From: Echinococcus granulosus
Taxonomy: Eukaryota; Platyhelminthes; Cestoda; Cyclophyllidea; Taeniidae
Direction: 5' to 3'
DNA: 64,000 nucleotides
Assembly (NCBI RefSeq): GCF_000524195.1
Contig: NW_020170403.1
Span: forward strand, 168,592 to 232,591
Below, one piece after another: positions 20,660 through 34,600 of the stretch (position 1 is the first letter of the stretch; each line of letters opens with the position of its first letter). The notes under the pieces are model-generated. The model was not told the DNA's origin, did no database searches, and saw only the letters and a program-made list of their open reading frames with translations. The position numbers were made by a program, and so were the translations under genes.

Positions 20660-23435
20660 GTACGTTTGTACCTGGGTTTACGCCCCAGGATTTTCGAACT
20701 AACCAGTTTATAAACTAGGGCTTCTCGCGGGAAGGTATATCTTTAACACTCATATTTACGGGTGAAGTTCGTGTTTTTTCGGCACCTCATGCATTCCATG
20801 ATGCAAAATGCGTTGTGTCTGATATTCATTTACTTTAAGTTTTTTTCGGGTTCTTCTTTTTGACATCCTTGGTACCTTTTTGATGTGCTGTTTAGTATAC
20901 TTCTTGTCTTTTTGGTTTTTGGGTGGTGATATATTGTTGATTTTTTTGTCGCTTGGTTATAGCTACACAGACCCCTCACACAAACACTTTGCTCAAATAG
21001 GTGGATAATTTAGTGCAAATACCAATTAGTCTTCGTCCTATTTTTCACTTGTCCATCTACAGACGGCCAAGTCCTACCTGAACGCGGTTCGCGCAACCCT
21101 GACCGCGGCTCTGTGTATCGAGAACTTTCCTTCGCAGGTGGTGGAGCGCCATAATAAACCTGAGGTAGAGGTGCAGACATCAAAGGAACTGCTACTTAAT
21201 CCCGTTGTCATCAGTCGCAACGAGCGCGAACGCGTCCTTATCGAGGGCTCTATCAACTCGGTGCGCGTCAGCATCGCTATCAAACAGTCCGACGAAATTG
21301 ATCGTATCATCTGTCACAAGTTTATGCGCTTTATCACGATGCGTGCCGAGGAATTTGTCATTCTGAGGCGGAAACCTATTCCGGTAAATTTCTTCCCTTA
21401 ACTATCAATGATTGGTGAACGAGGCTAGTGGAAAGGGTCATTTGGTCTTTCTATTAGTGGTTGTCACTACGACTTTGTCATCTTGGGGCTAAAACACCGA
21501 TAATTGAGAAACACGGGCAGTTGAATAAAACCTAAGCTTTCCAGTGAATAGGTGCTATTAGATCTCTAAAAGTTGTGATTCCTACATCCATGGAATGTCA
21601 TTATTTTTCCGCTACATTTGCCTCTCCGCCAAAAGCAGAAATGTATTTAGTCGAATCGCATCATCAGATTTGCTTGTAGGCAATTGTTGTCAGTTCTTTC
21701 CGAGGCTAACATGTGTTTTATTAAGCTTGCTTGGATGTTATTTTCATTGGAACTCCATAAGAATCGAAGCCGTCTCGTTGCTGCTTTTCAGCTAAATGAA
21801 CTGAATCTCCAGTTTAAGCTGTTCTTCTTAACACTTCGCTCACCATGTAGTTACATTTTTCTCTGAACGGCTGGCATTAGAACTCTTGGAAATCAGATTT
21901 CTCTTATCACCTAATCCACCCTTTTCCCTGTTATTTCTCGCTCTACGCGATTGGGGGTGTGGCTAGTTGGCTCATTTCATTGTTATTATTTTTAGGAAAT
22001 CAATAACTTTTGATCGCACTTTTATGAGTGTTTCATGAAAATACTGACATCCAAGTTACCATGGTCTTTTCCGAGTTCACATCGGCTGTTGAAACCCAGT
22101 CAGCCAGCACCTTAATTTTTGTGCTAGATGAGAACCTTTCTTGCGCCGCTTTGTCTAGGTAGCAGTGACCTCCACGACTGAATAACTTTATCCTACGAAA
22201 AAAATCCTCGTGGAAAATTTCACTCATCACTGTTGACCAGGAAACAAGGCCGGGAGGTTCGCATTATTAGTCTTGCTTGTAGGAGATCATCGCCATTTTA
22301 GAGGTCAATGTGGCAATATGAATGGGACTTCGTCGTTTGACAGGGGAAAATCTGATTGTAGAGGTTTCTTAAGCGGTTTAGTTAGCATTGTCGTCCCCAC
22401 TTTTCCACCTTAGTGCTAATGATTAGAAAACATCCAGTGAAAGCATATTGTTTAGAATAATTATCATCAAGTCAGCTTGGCTTTGTTTGTACTGAATGAG
22501 GTTTTAGTGCTTTACTATCTGAGTCACTCACTTCTCACTTCAGTGTTAACTGTATTTCTGGTAATTTTTAAGCGAGATGGCTCTTTATATTTTTGTCATT
22601 GTTGTTATAATTTGTAAAACCTGGGAAATTTACATCGGTGAGCCTCGTCTCGCTCATCCATTTCACCCTTTAAACGCCGACTAGGAAACACGACCGCAGT
22701 TTCAGTTGTTTGGGTTAGGCGAAGTAGTTTTAGTGTCTCTTGTGGATACTGGTGAGCAAGTACATCACGATGTTTTGTCAAATACCCAATCCCTCCTCTT
22801 CATGGACGCGTTTAGAACTTAAGTGGTAAAAATGATAAATAAGACTAGGGTTCTGAGGAAAGGAACAGTTCTTTTATGAATGCCTTTGATAAGCACTTTC
22901 GTTCGCCGTTAATCCCATGTTTTTATCTAGCACTGTAAATGGCTTAAGTTCTCCTTCAGTTCCACGCAGCTGAAAAAAAAATTAGGGAATGTTATTCCAG
23001 GTTTCCTTAAGTTTCGGTGACACAGAAAGTACGATTCCCTAGAGCACCCAGTAGCCACTGCGAAGATGCTACTTATGGATTTGGTTATTTGTTAATGTTT
23101 TCACCTGTCAGAACGTTCATAATTTGCGTCCTAGATGGGCTGAATGCACTGATTGCATGTTGAAGTTAAGTTATTTCTGATAAACGCCTAACTCCCTCCA
23201 TAATTCAACAATGGTCCTGACCCTCTTGTCTTTCCTTTCCACTCCATTATTCAAGGGCTACGACATAACATTCCTAATAACCAACTTCCACACGGAGAAG
23301 ATGCTGAAGAATAAGCTAGTTGATTTCATTATCACCTTCATGGAGGAGATTGACAAGGAGCTCTCGGAGATGCGACTTGCAGTGAACTCGCGAGGTCGTC
23401 TATGTGCCGAGGAGTTCCTGAAAGCCTTTGACTAA
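20657..23435 (+). CDS. ARPC4: Actin-related protein 2/3 complex subunit 4 (ARPC4, p20-Arc)
   Basis: Coding exons are 20657-20659 (proposed), 21063-21383 and 23256-23435, giving 167 residues against 168 in human ARPC4. The match is close throughout: [80 protein letters not shown] and [18 protein letters not shown]4 and ARPC2 form the structural core of the Arp2/3 complex, which nucleates branched actin filaments in the cytoplasm. The two main exons are certain. Exon 2 opens in phase 0 with ACG, aligning with residue 2 of the family, so the start codon must be in an upstream exon. The only good ATG-plus-donor nearby is at 20657 (ATG followed by GTACGT). It is consistent but unproven. Confidence 0.92.
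21063..21383 (+). CDS. ARPC4: ARPC4 exon 2
   Basis: The acceptor CTTGTCCATCTACAG precedes 21063 and the donor GTAAAT starts at 21384, both in phase 0. The exon encodes 107 residues ending LRRKPIP, just before the conserved GYDI string that opens exon 3. Codon third positions are richer in G and C than in the flanking introns. Confidence 0.95.
21384..23255 (+). other. ARPC4 intron 2 (1.9 kb)
   Basis: The intron is bounded by GTAAAT and TCCATTATTCAAG. It is AT-rich and I see no nested gene or copy of the LTR family. Confidence 0.8.
23256..23435 (+). CDS. ARPC4: ARPC4 exon 3 and stop
   Basis: The exon encodes 59 residues from [14 protein letters not shown] to AEEFLKAFD and then TAA. The C-terminus ends one residue beyond the EEFLKNF end of the vertebrate protein. 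An ATTAAA about 240 bases downstream could be the polyadenylation signal. Confidence 0.95.
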   Translation, partial: GYDITFLITNFHTEKMLKNKLVDFIITFMEEIDKELSEMRLAVNSRGRLCAEEFLKAFD

Positions 23436-24744
23436 CTCTGCTGCCTCGTGATTTTTCTTATTCTTCCTCTTTTTTCATGAACAGCCAACTCACCAATCTG
23501 ATTATGCAACTCACTCATTTTCCATCCACCTAACCTTTTGGAGACTACGACCGACTGCCAATTTTTCACCAGCAAATGTAAAGTGTTCAATAATGGACCC
23601 GTCTGATTTCTACGCTTCTGTAAGGTTGCAGGGATGCTGACATCTGGTGCCTTGGGAATATGTAAACCATTAAATTACTTCTAGGAACAGCGGGACTTCA
23701 TCGATACCTAGAAATGGCGAAAGGGTAAGTAGGCTTTGGGTTCCAGTACTTGTGTTGTGCAGACCATGATTGTCATATCGTATTCACCCCGAAAAATCAA
23801 AGCAGGGTAAGCGCCAATGGTTATTATCAGGTTGGAGGTTTGCATCCCTGTAGGCTGGTATATCCTTTAGCCAAGTTGGGCGACGTAGTCAGTTCACACT
23901 TCCAAGGCTGCATTTCTGCTTTGTGCTATGATACTTGAGTCGCCCAAACAGCTCCCAATCTATTCAGTACATCAGAAGTATACGTTCTTTAATAGCACCA
24001 GACTATTGCGGCTTCAAGAGGGGCTTGGAAGCTACAACCGTATTTGTAGAAACTTTGATGGAGATTGTGTGTGCCAGAAGCCCCAAAAAGATACTTGATA
24101 ATTTAGTTGTCGATTGTTTAATTTTCGCTTTTTGGTAAAGGGCCACCTTGGGTCTTGCCATTTAGCCTTCAACAAGGGGGCTTGCCTTCAAGTCATCTTC
24201 AGTACTATGCTTTATTTCGTCCTCAGGAAAGTCTCGGGGAGATAACTCTACCGAAATACTTCATGCACTGATAGCACATGAAACCATTTAAATAAAGTGA
24301 CTTTCATTTTTGTAGAGGTATGCAGAATACTCATTTAGTCACAGTAAGTTATGTGTTTACAAAAGGACTGTTTTCATGACACAGTAGTCTGTATATCAAT
24401 TCCCATTTATACGTATATAAACGGTAAAACCGTGTATGAAGTTTGTGCACTAAAAAGTTACTGTTGTTAAAAAGTGATAAATTGTTGAGTATTCCTCAAA
24501 TTTAGATATTAGTTGTCAGGCCTTAACTAGTTGAATATGTTTGAGTGAATCATCTCAGTACAAGTACGGTGTACAGCGGCTTTTAAAATTTGACCCGCGC
24601 GCGATATTACATGAGCAGTGTTAGGTTTTGGGTTGAGAAGGCGTTTGAGCTTTTAATTGTCCATCATTCCAATGGTTTATGTATCCATTTAGCGAATATG
24701 AACTAACGAATCATGACTTTTAATTTGCGTTGATTTTCTTTATA
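23436..24744. other. Gap between ARPC4 and Shal genes
   Basis: This 1.3-kb stretch holds the ARPC4 3' untranslated region, a short LTR fragment at 24190-24252 and presumably the Shal promoter and 5' untranslated region. No promoter motif stands out. Short open frames near 23750-24138 do not resemble a known family. Confidence 0.6.
24190..24252 (+). mobile_element. Short fragment of the LTR family (weak)
   Basis: The segment CAGTACTATGCTTTATTTCGTC...CAGGAAAGTCTCGGGG resembles the 3' third of the LTR in the orientation of the copy at 19958, which has CTAGTATCATGTC and CGTCTTCAGGGAAGTCTC. Only this block is recognisable, so the call rests on little sequence. Confidence 0.4.
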
Positions 24745-25620
24745 ATGCAACAATCCCGAAAAGATAAAAACTTTCCCATTTGGTTACCGATTATCCGTGC
24801 AAGTGCATTGGGATGGTTACCCCTTTCGAAAAATCCGCTGCCAAGATTTTCATTTGAAGATTCAAACGATCTACTAACATCAACGATATACTGCAACTCA
24901 AAGTTGCGTATAAATGTTTCAGGTGTAAAATTTGAAATCCCCCGCTATTTTGTAGACCAGTATCCCAACACTCTTCTGGGTTCTTCAGAACGAGAGTATT
25001 TTTTCGATGAAGAAAACGAAGAATACTACTTTGATCGTGACCCTGCAATTTTCCGATACATCGTAGACTTTTATCGACATGGTTTCCTGCACTTTCCCAA
25101 GTCCGATTGCTTTCTCGCTTACGAAAACGAGATGGCATTTTTTCGGATATCCACAGAATGCATGGGTGATTGTTGTTACGAACACTTCCAGGACTGTCGT
25201 CGGGAGCATTCAGAACGTCTACGGGAGGGGAGGTCTACAGACGACCTGAGGTGTGTTGGCCCAACAACATTTCGACAAAGGTTGTGGACTTCCTTTGAAA
25301 ACCCAGGCAACTCAACCGCCTCTCTTGTAATATACTACGTAACCGGATTTTTTATTATTGTGTCTGTTCTTGCAAACATAATTGAAACCATCCCATATCC
25401 TGAAGTCTCCCCCGATCTTTCCAGAAAATCCATCGGAGATGTCTTTTCTAACGCGTTTTTTTGCCTGGACTCAGCATGTGTCCTCATCTTTACTGTTGAG
25501 TACTTGGCTCGGCTGTATTCGGCGCCTAATCGGTGGCTCTTTTTCCGATCAGTAATGAGTCTCATTGACGTGGTTGCAATTCTTCCTTTTTACATCGCTC
25601 TTTTGCTTCCAAACAAAAAG
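24745..25620 (+). CDS. Shal exon 1: N-terminus, T1 tetramerisation domain, S1-S3
   Basis: The ATG at 24745 places the conserved [12 protein letters not shown] block near the N-terminus, as in the family. The frame is open further upstream but without another ATG. The exon covers residues 1-292 and ends after S3 ([18 protein letters not shown]) at a phase 0 donor, GTACGT. The T1 landmarks are [37 protein letters not shown] and [14 protein letters not shown]. Confidence 0.95.
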
Positions 25621-28600
25621 GTACGTCCAAGATTAGTTAATTTATTCCCGAACTTTGCTTTATAGAAGTGCTGACATGGTTATAACTACTTCTATTTTTT
25701 ATCAAATGCCAGTATTACTTGTTATACGTTTTTTTTAAAATTAAGATAACTCTGTTTTTGTTGTTTTATGGATGAACTTCATTTGCAATGTTTGTGTCAT
25801 CATCGGTACCTTTGCACCTTAATAAATGCTTTTACCGGTTTTTCTTTGTCATGTTAGTGCTATTCGATAATTGGCAAATGTATATTAAAGGTAATCACCA
25901 TCGCTCTCTTAAACACTTAGGTGGTTTTTAATTTTTCAAATTGGGGCAATTTTTCCGTTATACCATCTAGAATAATTGCATTTCAAATAGATTCGCCGGC
26001 TTAACTAACTGTCGTACTTAATTTCTAAGTGCTTAGTGTTCTTAAAGTACACTGACCTTTACTATCATTTAAAGCCCTCATAAGCATATTGAGATGACGA
26101 ATAAGTTAAAATTATCTAGTTAACAATGTTCAAGAACTGAAGGTCAGCTATTTTTTAAACGAAATTTGTCCAACTGAAATCGGCTACTTGCACCAACTTA
26201 AGGAATTTCAAAGATCAAAAATGGTATTACACTTAAAAGTGCTCTTCCAGCTAAGTTCAACTTCACGTAAAAATTGCTGGAGCCACAACCCGATGATAGC
26301 GGTATAAAAATAGAACATATGGGAAGTGCGTGCAGATCCATTATTTCACTGAGGCAAAGTAAAGCAGGGAATGGACAATTTCCCTCTCTCATGTGATATT
26401 CGGTCTCATGGGAAATTGCGGCTAACATGGTGGTGATGTCGTGAGGTCCCTCTTCTTTTCTTTCATTACCCCGGGGTCACGAGACAGTAGGCATATTTAG
26501 GGCTGTCCACCACCCAATATCACATTCACGTGGCACCCTTGCTTTTCCCCAAATCAGACAAAAAGCAGTCTTAAACAATAGAGATCCACAGTTTTTATAC
26601 TTTTCAGTCAACACATCTTACCCGGGATTCCCATTTTAAACAAAAATACTTTTTATTTTGTTCCTTTAGGAAAGAACATGAAAGAATCAACAATGCTAGA
26701 AATAGGTCCTTGCAATTTACTCATGACAAAGTGAATTACTTGCCTGTTCAGTTACTGGAGACTAATTGTAGGGGGCTTTAGTGATTAATTTTGCGATGAA
26801 ACCTCTCAGAAATAAAATTCACAAATATCTTTCCGTCTCGGTTTCTAACATTTCTGCTACATAACCCGAAAGAGAAGTCACATATTTGAATTGAAGCCAA
26901 CAGTTGAACGTGCTTGAGCAATAATTTTAAGGAGTGCACTAAAGTGACGGTTTAAATACTCGCAGCTTTTTGGGCAACTACTGCCCACACAGGTTGAACC
27001 AACTGTCCGAACACAAAGCCATAATCTCATCTGGTATACCTTGTTGCGACAGCACAGACTTTAAAGTGTTTTTTTTTTGGCTTCAACACCTGTTCTTACC
27101 GTTTTGTCCGCTCATTCGTTCAGCAATAACGATCCATAGCTAATGGAGCAGTTGATGGATTTTTGAACACTTCTTGTAGGGCATAATTTCTGCTAAAGAC
27201 GAATGCATTAGTGTAACAATGCAGACTACTTTAGCGAGGCGTGGGGCATGTAATTAATCGCTGGGCGGAGTTAAAAATATTTGCACTGGTTTTCATTAAT
27301 AAGTCTCTAAACTTTCCACATCTACAAACTAGCAACATTCTAAAACAGGAGTAATATTGTGTTTAAAATAACGTAGTGTTCGGTGAGAGTTCGCTAACGA
27401 TGCGATGTATTTTTAATGCCTACTATAAGTTCATTGAGACCCCGTAATTAGGATTCTGAAGTTACCTGTTCATAATAACATCATGACTTTGTGCTGTCAT
27501 TATTACTGAAGGAAAAAATGTCATGATGAATGAATGAATGAGTTTTGAGGAGGTGTGATTGTCGGTAAAGGGATTTTTCGCCAATTTTATTACACTAATA
27601 GTGCTTCGAATGCTGTTGAAATTGTCCAAATTATTTCAAAAGCACTCATCCTTTGCGTTATGGTACATTGGAAGGAGCATTTGTCGCAGTTTTTTAGTAC
27701 GAAATTGTGCAGATTTGTATGAAAAAAAAGGCACTTGATATTGTTTTGCGAGGTTTGCTCAGATGACAGCTCAAGAAACATTCTCAACCCTTCTCTCTGT
27801 CTCTCTTCTGCCAAGAATTGTATCTTGACATTGTCATTTCAACAAACTTGTAGATCTTTGGAAGGAAAGACGCTTTTCTTTCCGCTGATGCTTATACAGA
27901 CATTTAAAGACGTAGAAGGCTGATTACTTGAAGGAAGAATTACATAAATCTAATTCTTAACCTTAGAAAGGCAAACTGAATGCAGAGTGAACTTCTTCCA
28001 GTATACTTGGATTAGGGCAGGTGAAGTATGGGAATGTTTTAGTACGACGACAGCCATACCTCGCATCTACAGCGCAAGGTGGTAAATGGTCTCAGTTAAT
28101 AAGAGAACTTTCAAGTTACAAGTTTCGTGTCCTTAAGATAGGTTGAACATGGGGATAGAGGCGGGGTGTACGCAAGAGGACATAGTTTTGAGGTCGTTTA
28201 AAGCCTAGAGCTACATTCGGAAGACCTTATCTATATCTCCAAACCTCATTCCTGTGGTGCTGTTGCTGCTGGCGGCAGCTGCCTCTCCATACTTTTTCCT
28301 TCCCTCAGCACCTGCTTGAATTCATGCCGCAAAAGCTTCAAACTACCCTCAAAAAGATGGCGAATATGTTAAGCAATTTCCCAGGTGATTTCCCGCCCTT
28401 TACTGGTGAATTTCTAAAATTAAAGTAGCCACTCTTGCTGACTTATACTGACGTGATTTGATCCAAAAGGAAGCTAATTGTCCCCCTAATATTATACCGC
28501 TGGAAATTTTCTTTCTTGCTCCTTACCAAGTAAACCAATATCAAATGGGTTTGTCAAAAAACCACAGGATTAACAAGGCCAATGAAAGAGTCGACTTCGT

Positions 28601-31600
28601 CTACCACTTTCCAGGTTTGTGTATGTTTAACGTCACTGCACGAGATGTTTCCCTCACGCTTGACCCCTACGCAATCTCAGCTGCCCCGGTGATTGCCAGA
28701 TCCGTCGGTATACGGAGATGCAAATATGGTACTTGGTCTTATTTTAACTAACGTTAAAGATGTACAATATTCTCCCAAAATGAAGTCAACTTCACCCTTT
28801 GCGTGTTTAAAATAATCTCTTTAATTAGTAAGTAAATCAAAGCATAATTAAGTTGATAAGCCTTGATAAATGGTCGTGTTTGCAATTACGGGACGGAAGA
28901 GTTTGGTGGTGGGGTTGCACAGATTTTGATTTCACCATGGGGTCACAGTTTAGGTCACAGCCGGTAGGCTAAGCATTTGGACACAGGACCTTGTCTCCGT
29001 CCCATCCTCCCATGGAGCGGATTAAATAGGCATACACACAGCGGGATAACCGCCAATTGCCCTACCAATCAAATTTTTCTCCCTCCTCCTGAAATGCGCA
29101 AATACGCAATAGGACTACTTTTTGTGGACAATGAAGTCTGCTATTCAACCAACGTAGTTTAGGTGCATGTAGACAGGAGCATTGCTGGGGAACTTCTTCC
29201 AAGGTATGTACATGCATAAGGTGTTCATCTCCCTTATGCATGAATAACTCGTCAGCCAGTGCCGTGAGCCAAAACCTTTGAGCTGTTTCACCGCTCATTT
29301 GGAACTACAAACGTAATTTCTTTTTGTTGGAAAAATATGAGGTCATCAGTCTTCAATTCCTTGAGCAACTTTCCGGAGAGCCGTGCCTTTTAAAGTGGAA
29401 AGAGGTGGAAAAACAACGGCTCTCTTTTGGAGCTAGATTTGTTATTACTTTTCAAAGTGAAAAGTTCAGCCTTTTTTTTTCCTCGGAGACTGTCATGATG
29501 ACGGAATTCCATTGAATGCATTGAAAATAGGTAGAATACGTTTTACAGAATTCTGGAAGTTCACCAAGACCTTTCCTCATAGCAAAGGTCACTGAAATTT
29601 TTATTAAAACGCCTCCAATAAGTTTACTTATGCCCTTCTCTAAACACTTTACCCTTTTTCAAAGTTAATTCCTTTTGAGTTCTTGAAAAAAAAAACAAAA
29701 TATCACCAACTATAAACCCCAGTGAGATTGTTTTCAAACAGGATTTTGTTGGATTACAAAAGGTAGGCAGAGGCATAAACCTTTTAATTGACCAGTAACT
29801 ACGGTAATGAAACGTGGTGATCTTAATGAAGGTATGGAGCTTTTAAATAGCCAACACTTTTGCAATAAAACCCAAAATATCACTTATGATTCATCGAATT
29901 TGTTTACAAGCCGTCAATTGGTTGAACCTTTTTATCAAAAGGAACCAAGTGGGTGTTTCTGATGATCCAACTAATTACCTTTGAATACCAACGATTTGAA
30001 CATTAAACAAATGATTGAATGGATAGTCTTTGAGTTACTCATTAATATCAATCAAATAAACTCAGACCTATTAATTAGAATTCAAGAAACGATGAACCTT
30101 ACGTAAGTTCGTAGTTCTTTTTACTACCCTAGACCCTGTCCGGGCCCTTCACAACATTGCGAGTTTTCCGAGTGTTCCGGGTTTTCAAGTTCTCCCGACA
30201 TTCTCAAGGTCTCCGTATCCTCGGCTACACGCTCAAATCCTGCGCTTCAGAGCTCGGCTTCCTCCTCTTCTCCCTCACCATGGCGCTAATCATATTCGCG
30301 ACCGTGATCTACTACGCCGAGAGGGCGGTGCCTAACACCACTTTCATCAGCATTCCTGCTGCCTTTTGGTACACCATTGTGACGATGACCACTCTGGGGT
30401 ATGTGCTTCTAGTCTTAATCTGCCGCTTTCTCGCATAAACAAGCACATACGATCGGGCTCTACTGTTTAAGGGGGCGAAAAGGATTATCCTCTGTGGGAG
30501 AGTTCAACTGGAGTCTTTTTTTGACTGCGAAGAGAGGGTTGAAAAGAGCGAGGAATAAACGGGTAAGGAAGGCGAGGAGAGAACAGGCCCACGGTTGAGC
30601 ATTTTTCAACTGGGTGACTCATGCCTAATTGGGAATCAGCTGTTTAGATAGCGGGTCGATATTGATTTTCTCTAAGGGAAATTCGAGCTCGCGGGGATTT
30701 AGAGGTAGCCAACCTTTAAATTTCACGCGCTATTTTAAAAAGACAGGATTTTTAACACGAAGTTTAAACTTTGTAGTGTAATTTTTAAAGAACCAAGTTC
30801 TTTTAGCTTGTTTTTTCCCCATTTTTAATCCATGATTCATGCCAAATTTTCCCTGTTTTTCATCAATTCCATTCACTTAGGGGAATTCGAAGATCTTGTC
30901 TGCTTAAACGGTCTCTTGGTTTATGGTGGTGCTGACGTTTGTTTAGCATAAATGATGCTGATTGACTTTGAGGATTGAAAGTAGTGTCCAATGGTGTGAA
31001 GTAATTGCGTTTTTAGATTTGAAATTATCAGTTATTCGTCAAATCTGTTGTTCATATAGGTTAAATATTCCCACGTTTGAGTAATTATCTGCCAAATTCC
31101 ATTGTTCCCTACTATTTTTTGAAGTGGCTGATAAATGCACAAGTAGTTTCCATCAAAACTTGAAAGTCCACTTTAATGGAAGCCATTGATAATAAACTAA
31201 TTTCTTCCTGAAAATAGACATTTGTAGAGACGTCATATTGATTGGATTTTTGCCGCTACTTTGTGATTTATAATAGTAGCATGTCTTATAACCTGTCAGT
31301 TGTGGGTATTGGATGAACTGTATAGTATTTAATTAAGTTGCAAATCACTTAGCTAAAGGACGAAATGCACCGAGAACCTGTTAATTGCGAGGGATGTTAA
31401 GTTACCTATGTAAAAGTTGATGTCGCTCCATCCTTCGCTACGCTTTGCCCTCTCCTTCGAAAGCATCATTACATCATTGCCAAATTAGTAAACAAATGAT
31501 GACTTTGGCAGCACTCTTTGTAGTGTTGACCGTGAACAAAAAGGGCAGTTTATCTTTCAAAGGGATGAACCAATTTACATTCAAACCATGCGAAGAGGTT

Positions 31601-34600
31601 CGAAGTTGTCTTGCACACTCGTGGAAAAATACTAAGAGTTTTAAACCTCCGGCAATGTTTTAAGTTTTACTTCAACATATTCTTAAGCAGATTTTGAAAA
31701 TGTAATTGGCTACATTTGGGATGCTAAAATGCTATTGTTTTTACTTTCAATGCTCACAAATCAGAACATATTCATTTCGTTGTAAAAACTCCTCTAGATA
31801 TCTATCTTGGTAAAATCTTCATTTACAAGGCCGAAATATTACTTCAAGTTAAAGTGTTGGCAAATCGTTAAAAAGATTTCCCATGTTTCCAGTAAAATCG
31901 GAAGGAGATTACTTCTGCTTTAGGCCGCATTCGGTCACCTTTCTTGTTGAGTTTTACTACCTATCAATCTTCCCACGAAAGTTTTTTATTTGTTTTAAAA
32001 TAAGGTTTCCGAAAACGACGGATAATATCCGTTAAAAGTGCATTCTTCTGATGTCAAACGGTGATGGTAGTTCGAATCTGCCAAAAGTTACGGACAGCTG
32101 CGGTAACCTCAAATATGTTGGTTCCAAAAGTACGAAAATGTGCTCTTTACTTGACTTCCTGGGTGGATCTTGCTTCAAGTTCGGTATTTTTGTCAAAATA
32201 CTGTTTAATTAACTACCGAAAGTGAACATGACTGAACATTAAAGCGGCAAAAGGTAAGAATAAAATTTCCACAATTCGAAATCAGTAATACTTTGTCTTC
32301 AGAGAACAGACAAACCTCAATTACCTCTTTAATCTGTCAGTATGGTAGCAAACAGGCTACCGGTTGTGATTTCTCCTTTCTAATTTACTTATTGCATATG
32401 GAATCATAAAATATTTATTCAAGACATTTTCAGGTAGGTCCTGAGCTGTTTACCCCATTTCCCCTGCCTACGAAATGCGCAAACTCCTATTTAATTTTCT
32501 TTTTGTGGACAAGGTCGCCCCTTTGGGTGATTTTATCCTACGTAATGGGGCTCAGAATAGCAGATTTTATCTTCTACTGATAGAGGTGATTTTATATTCA
32601 ATTTGTGATCTAACAATACCGCGTATGCTTGTTTGGGGTTTTTCGAAACGAAAATTGTCTCAGAAAATTCTGCTTGACTTGCCTTTCTAAATATGCTGAA
32701 AATGTTGGAACAATAAAGGAATACCAGATTTGTTTTAAATACAGTTACGAAAACTTTAAAAGCATTCAATTAGCTAACAACACAGACAGTAGGTTCATGC
32801 GATAAGTTCTAAATCTATCTCGACAAGTATTTCTTCGCCTTTTTCCTGTGATATTAAGAGGCTTGAGTGTACTTCTGAATAGCTTAAAACGGTGTACTCG
32901 GGAATCTCTAACTACCACAAGGTTGTATTCACCAATCTACAGGTTCCACTTCCAGATTTGAAATGCAATTCTGGGAGCACTTTTCATACTGGCAGTAGTT
33001 ACCTAATGACTCTTGTAAAACGTTAACTCCTGGTTTTACTCAGATCATACTCAAACTCGACCACTGAGTGGGTCATTTTCGTGTTCTGTTAAAAAGTGGA
33101 AGTTTTATTTGCGTAATTCCCTTCCAAGTTGATTAACACTAAGCTCCCTAATAGAATAGTGAATAAATATGCTATTCGTCGAAAGCTTTGGTCCTCAAAG
33201 GAACTTTAGAATGAGTGGTACTGTTAGCAATCAAATTAACGCAAAAATAGAAAAAAATATTTGACGAGTTATTCGAATGCGTTGTCCAAATTGGCCTAAA
33301 AGGCTATGTGGCACAGACAACTGAAAGCAGATTTGTAATAAATGTTGATATGAAATCCCAACCTCGCTAACGTGAATAGAGCCTCACGGCACCAAGGCAG
33401 AGGTTTGCTAGCGGCAGTATTTAGACTCGTGTGGTCAACCATCAATGTACCATGTATGCATTAACAACATCCCCAAACACCCAACATTAACAAACATGCG
33501 ACAATCTAAAAATAACTTCTTAACTCTTATAATTTACAAAATTGAGAAAAACGCACAAAAATGGACATTTTCACCGATCAATTGTAGCTATGGCGACATG
33601 GTGCCAAAGACCATCTTGGGTCAACTGATCGGCGGCACGTGCGCGCTTTCCGGTGTACTGGTGATAGCCCTTCCCGTCCCATTCATTGTCTCAAACTTCT
33701 CTCGCATCTACCATCAAGGTCAGCGAGCCGACAAACGCAGGGCGCAAATGGTGAGCCCTATTTAAGGGGTCTGTAACCTCTCCTTCCCTTTTCTGGCATC
33801 TCTTCATCTCTTGCTCAAATAGCTGGGCATGAAGCGTGGTAAATGAGGTAGCAGCTATCAAACTGAATAATTTATTTTTGTGAGTTTTCAGGTCGTCGAC
33901 AGAGAAGGAAATTTTATTCATAAATCCTTCACTGATGAATCGGAGACAAATAGCGATCGGGATTGAGCGTCCTAATACCAGCAAAACCACACTTTATGCT
34001 ACATCCCATTAATCATTGGAGTGTTCAAGTTGTCACTGAAATACTTTTAGGAGATGTGAGCCTACCTTTGGCACTGCTATTAATGTGCAAAAGAGTAGGG
34101 AGCCATTAAATCGAGAAAAACCAAAAACCGCGCATTCATGTATAGTTTTTAAAATATCTTTCCGCTACAAAACTATGGAAAGTTGGAAAATGGTAAATGT
34201 ACTGTGACAGAAACCCAGATGGCATAATTGGTCGTGCGTATGCGATGCAGTAGACTGGACATTCATGAAGTAAGATTAAGTGAGCAAACTACTGAAGGCG
34301 ACCTCGGAACAGGAGGGGTGGCGATGTGAGGGGCCCACGTCACGCGAAAAAGTACCTAGGTTTCAACCAGGGCTACATCTCAGTGATCATGGTAGGATTT
34401 CGCATACCACCGCCTTCGTGATATAGGAAATCCATTAAAAAATTAAACTGAGGTTACTCTACGTTTTCATCCAACAACTTTCTTTACTTCCTTTCCTCAC
34501 TCTAAGCCGTCTACCTTAAGTTCTTGCATCGAAGAGGTGAATATGGTGTGCTTGCAGCTTTTTCGTAGCAAGTGGGTGCGGCTAATAGAATGGTCCGCAG

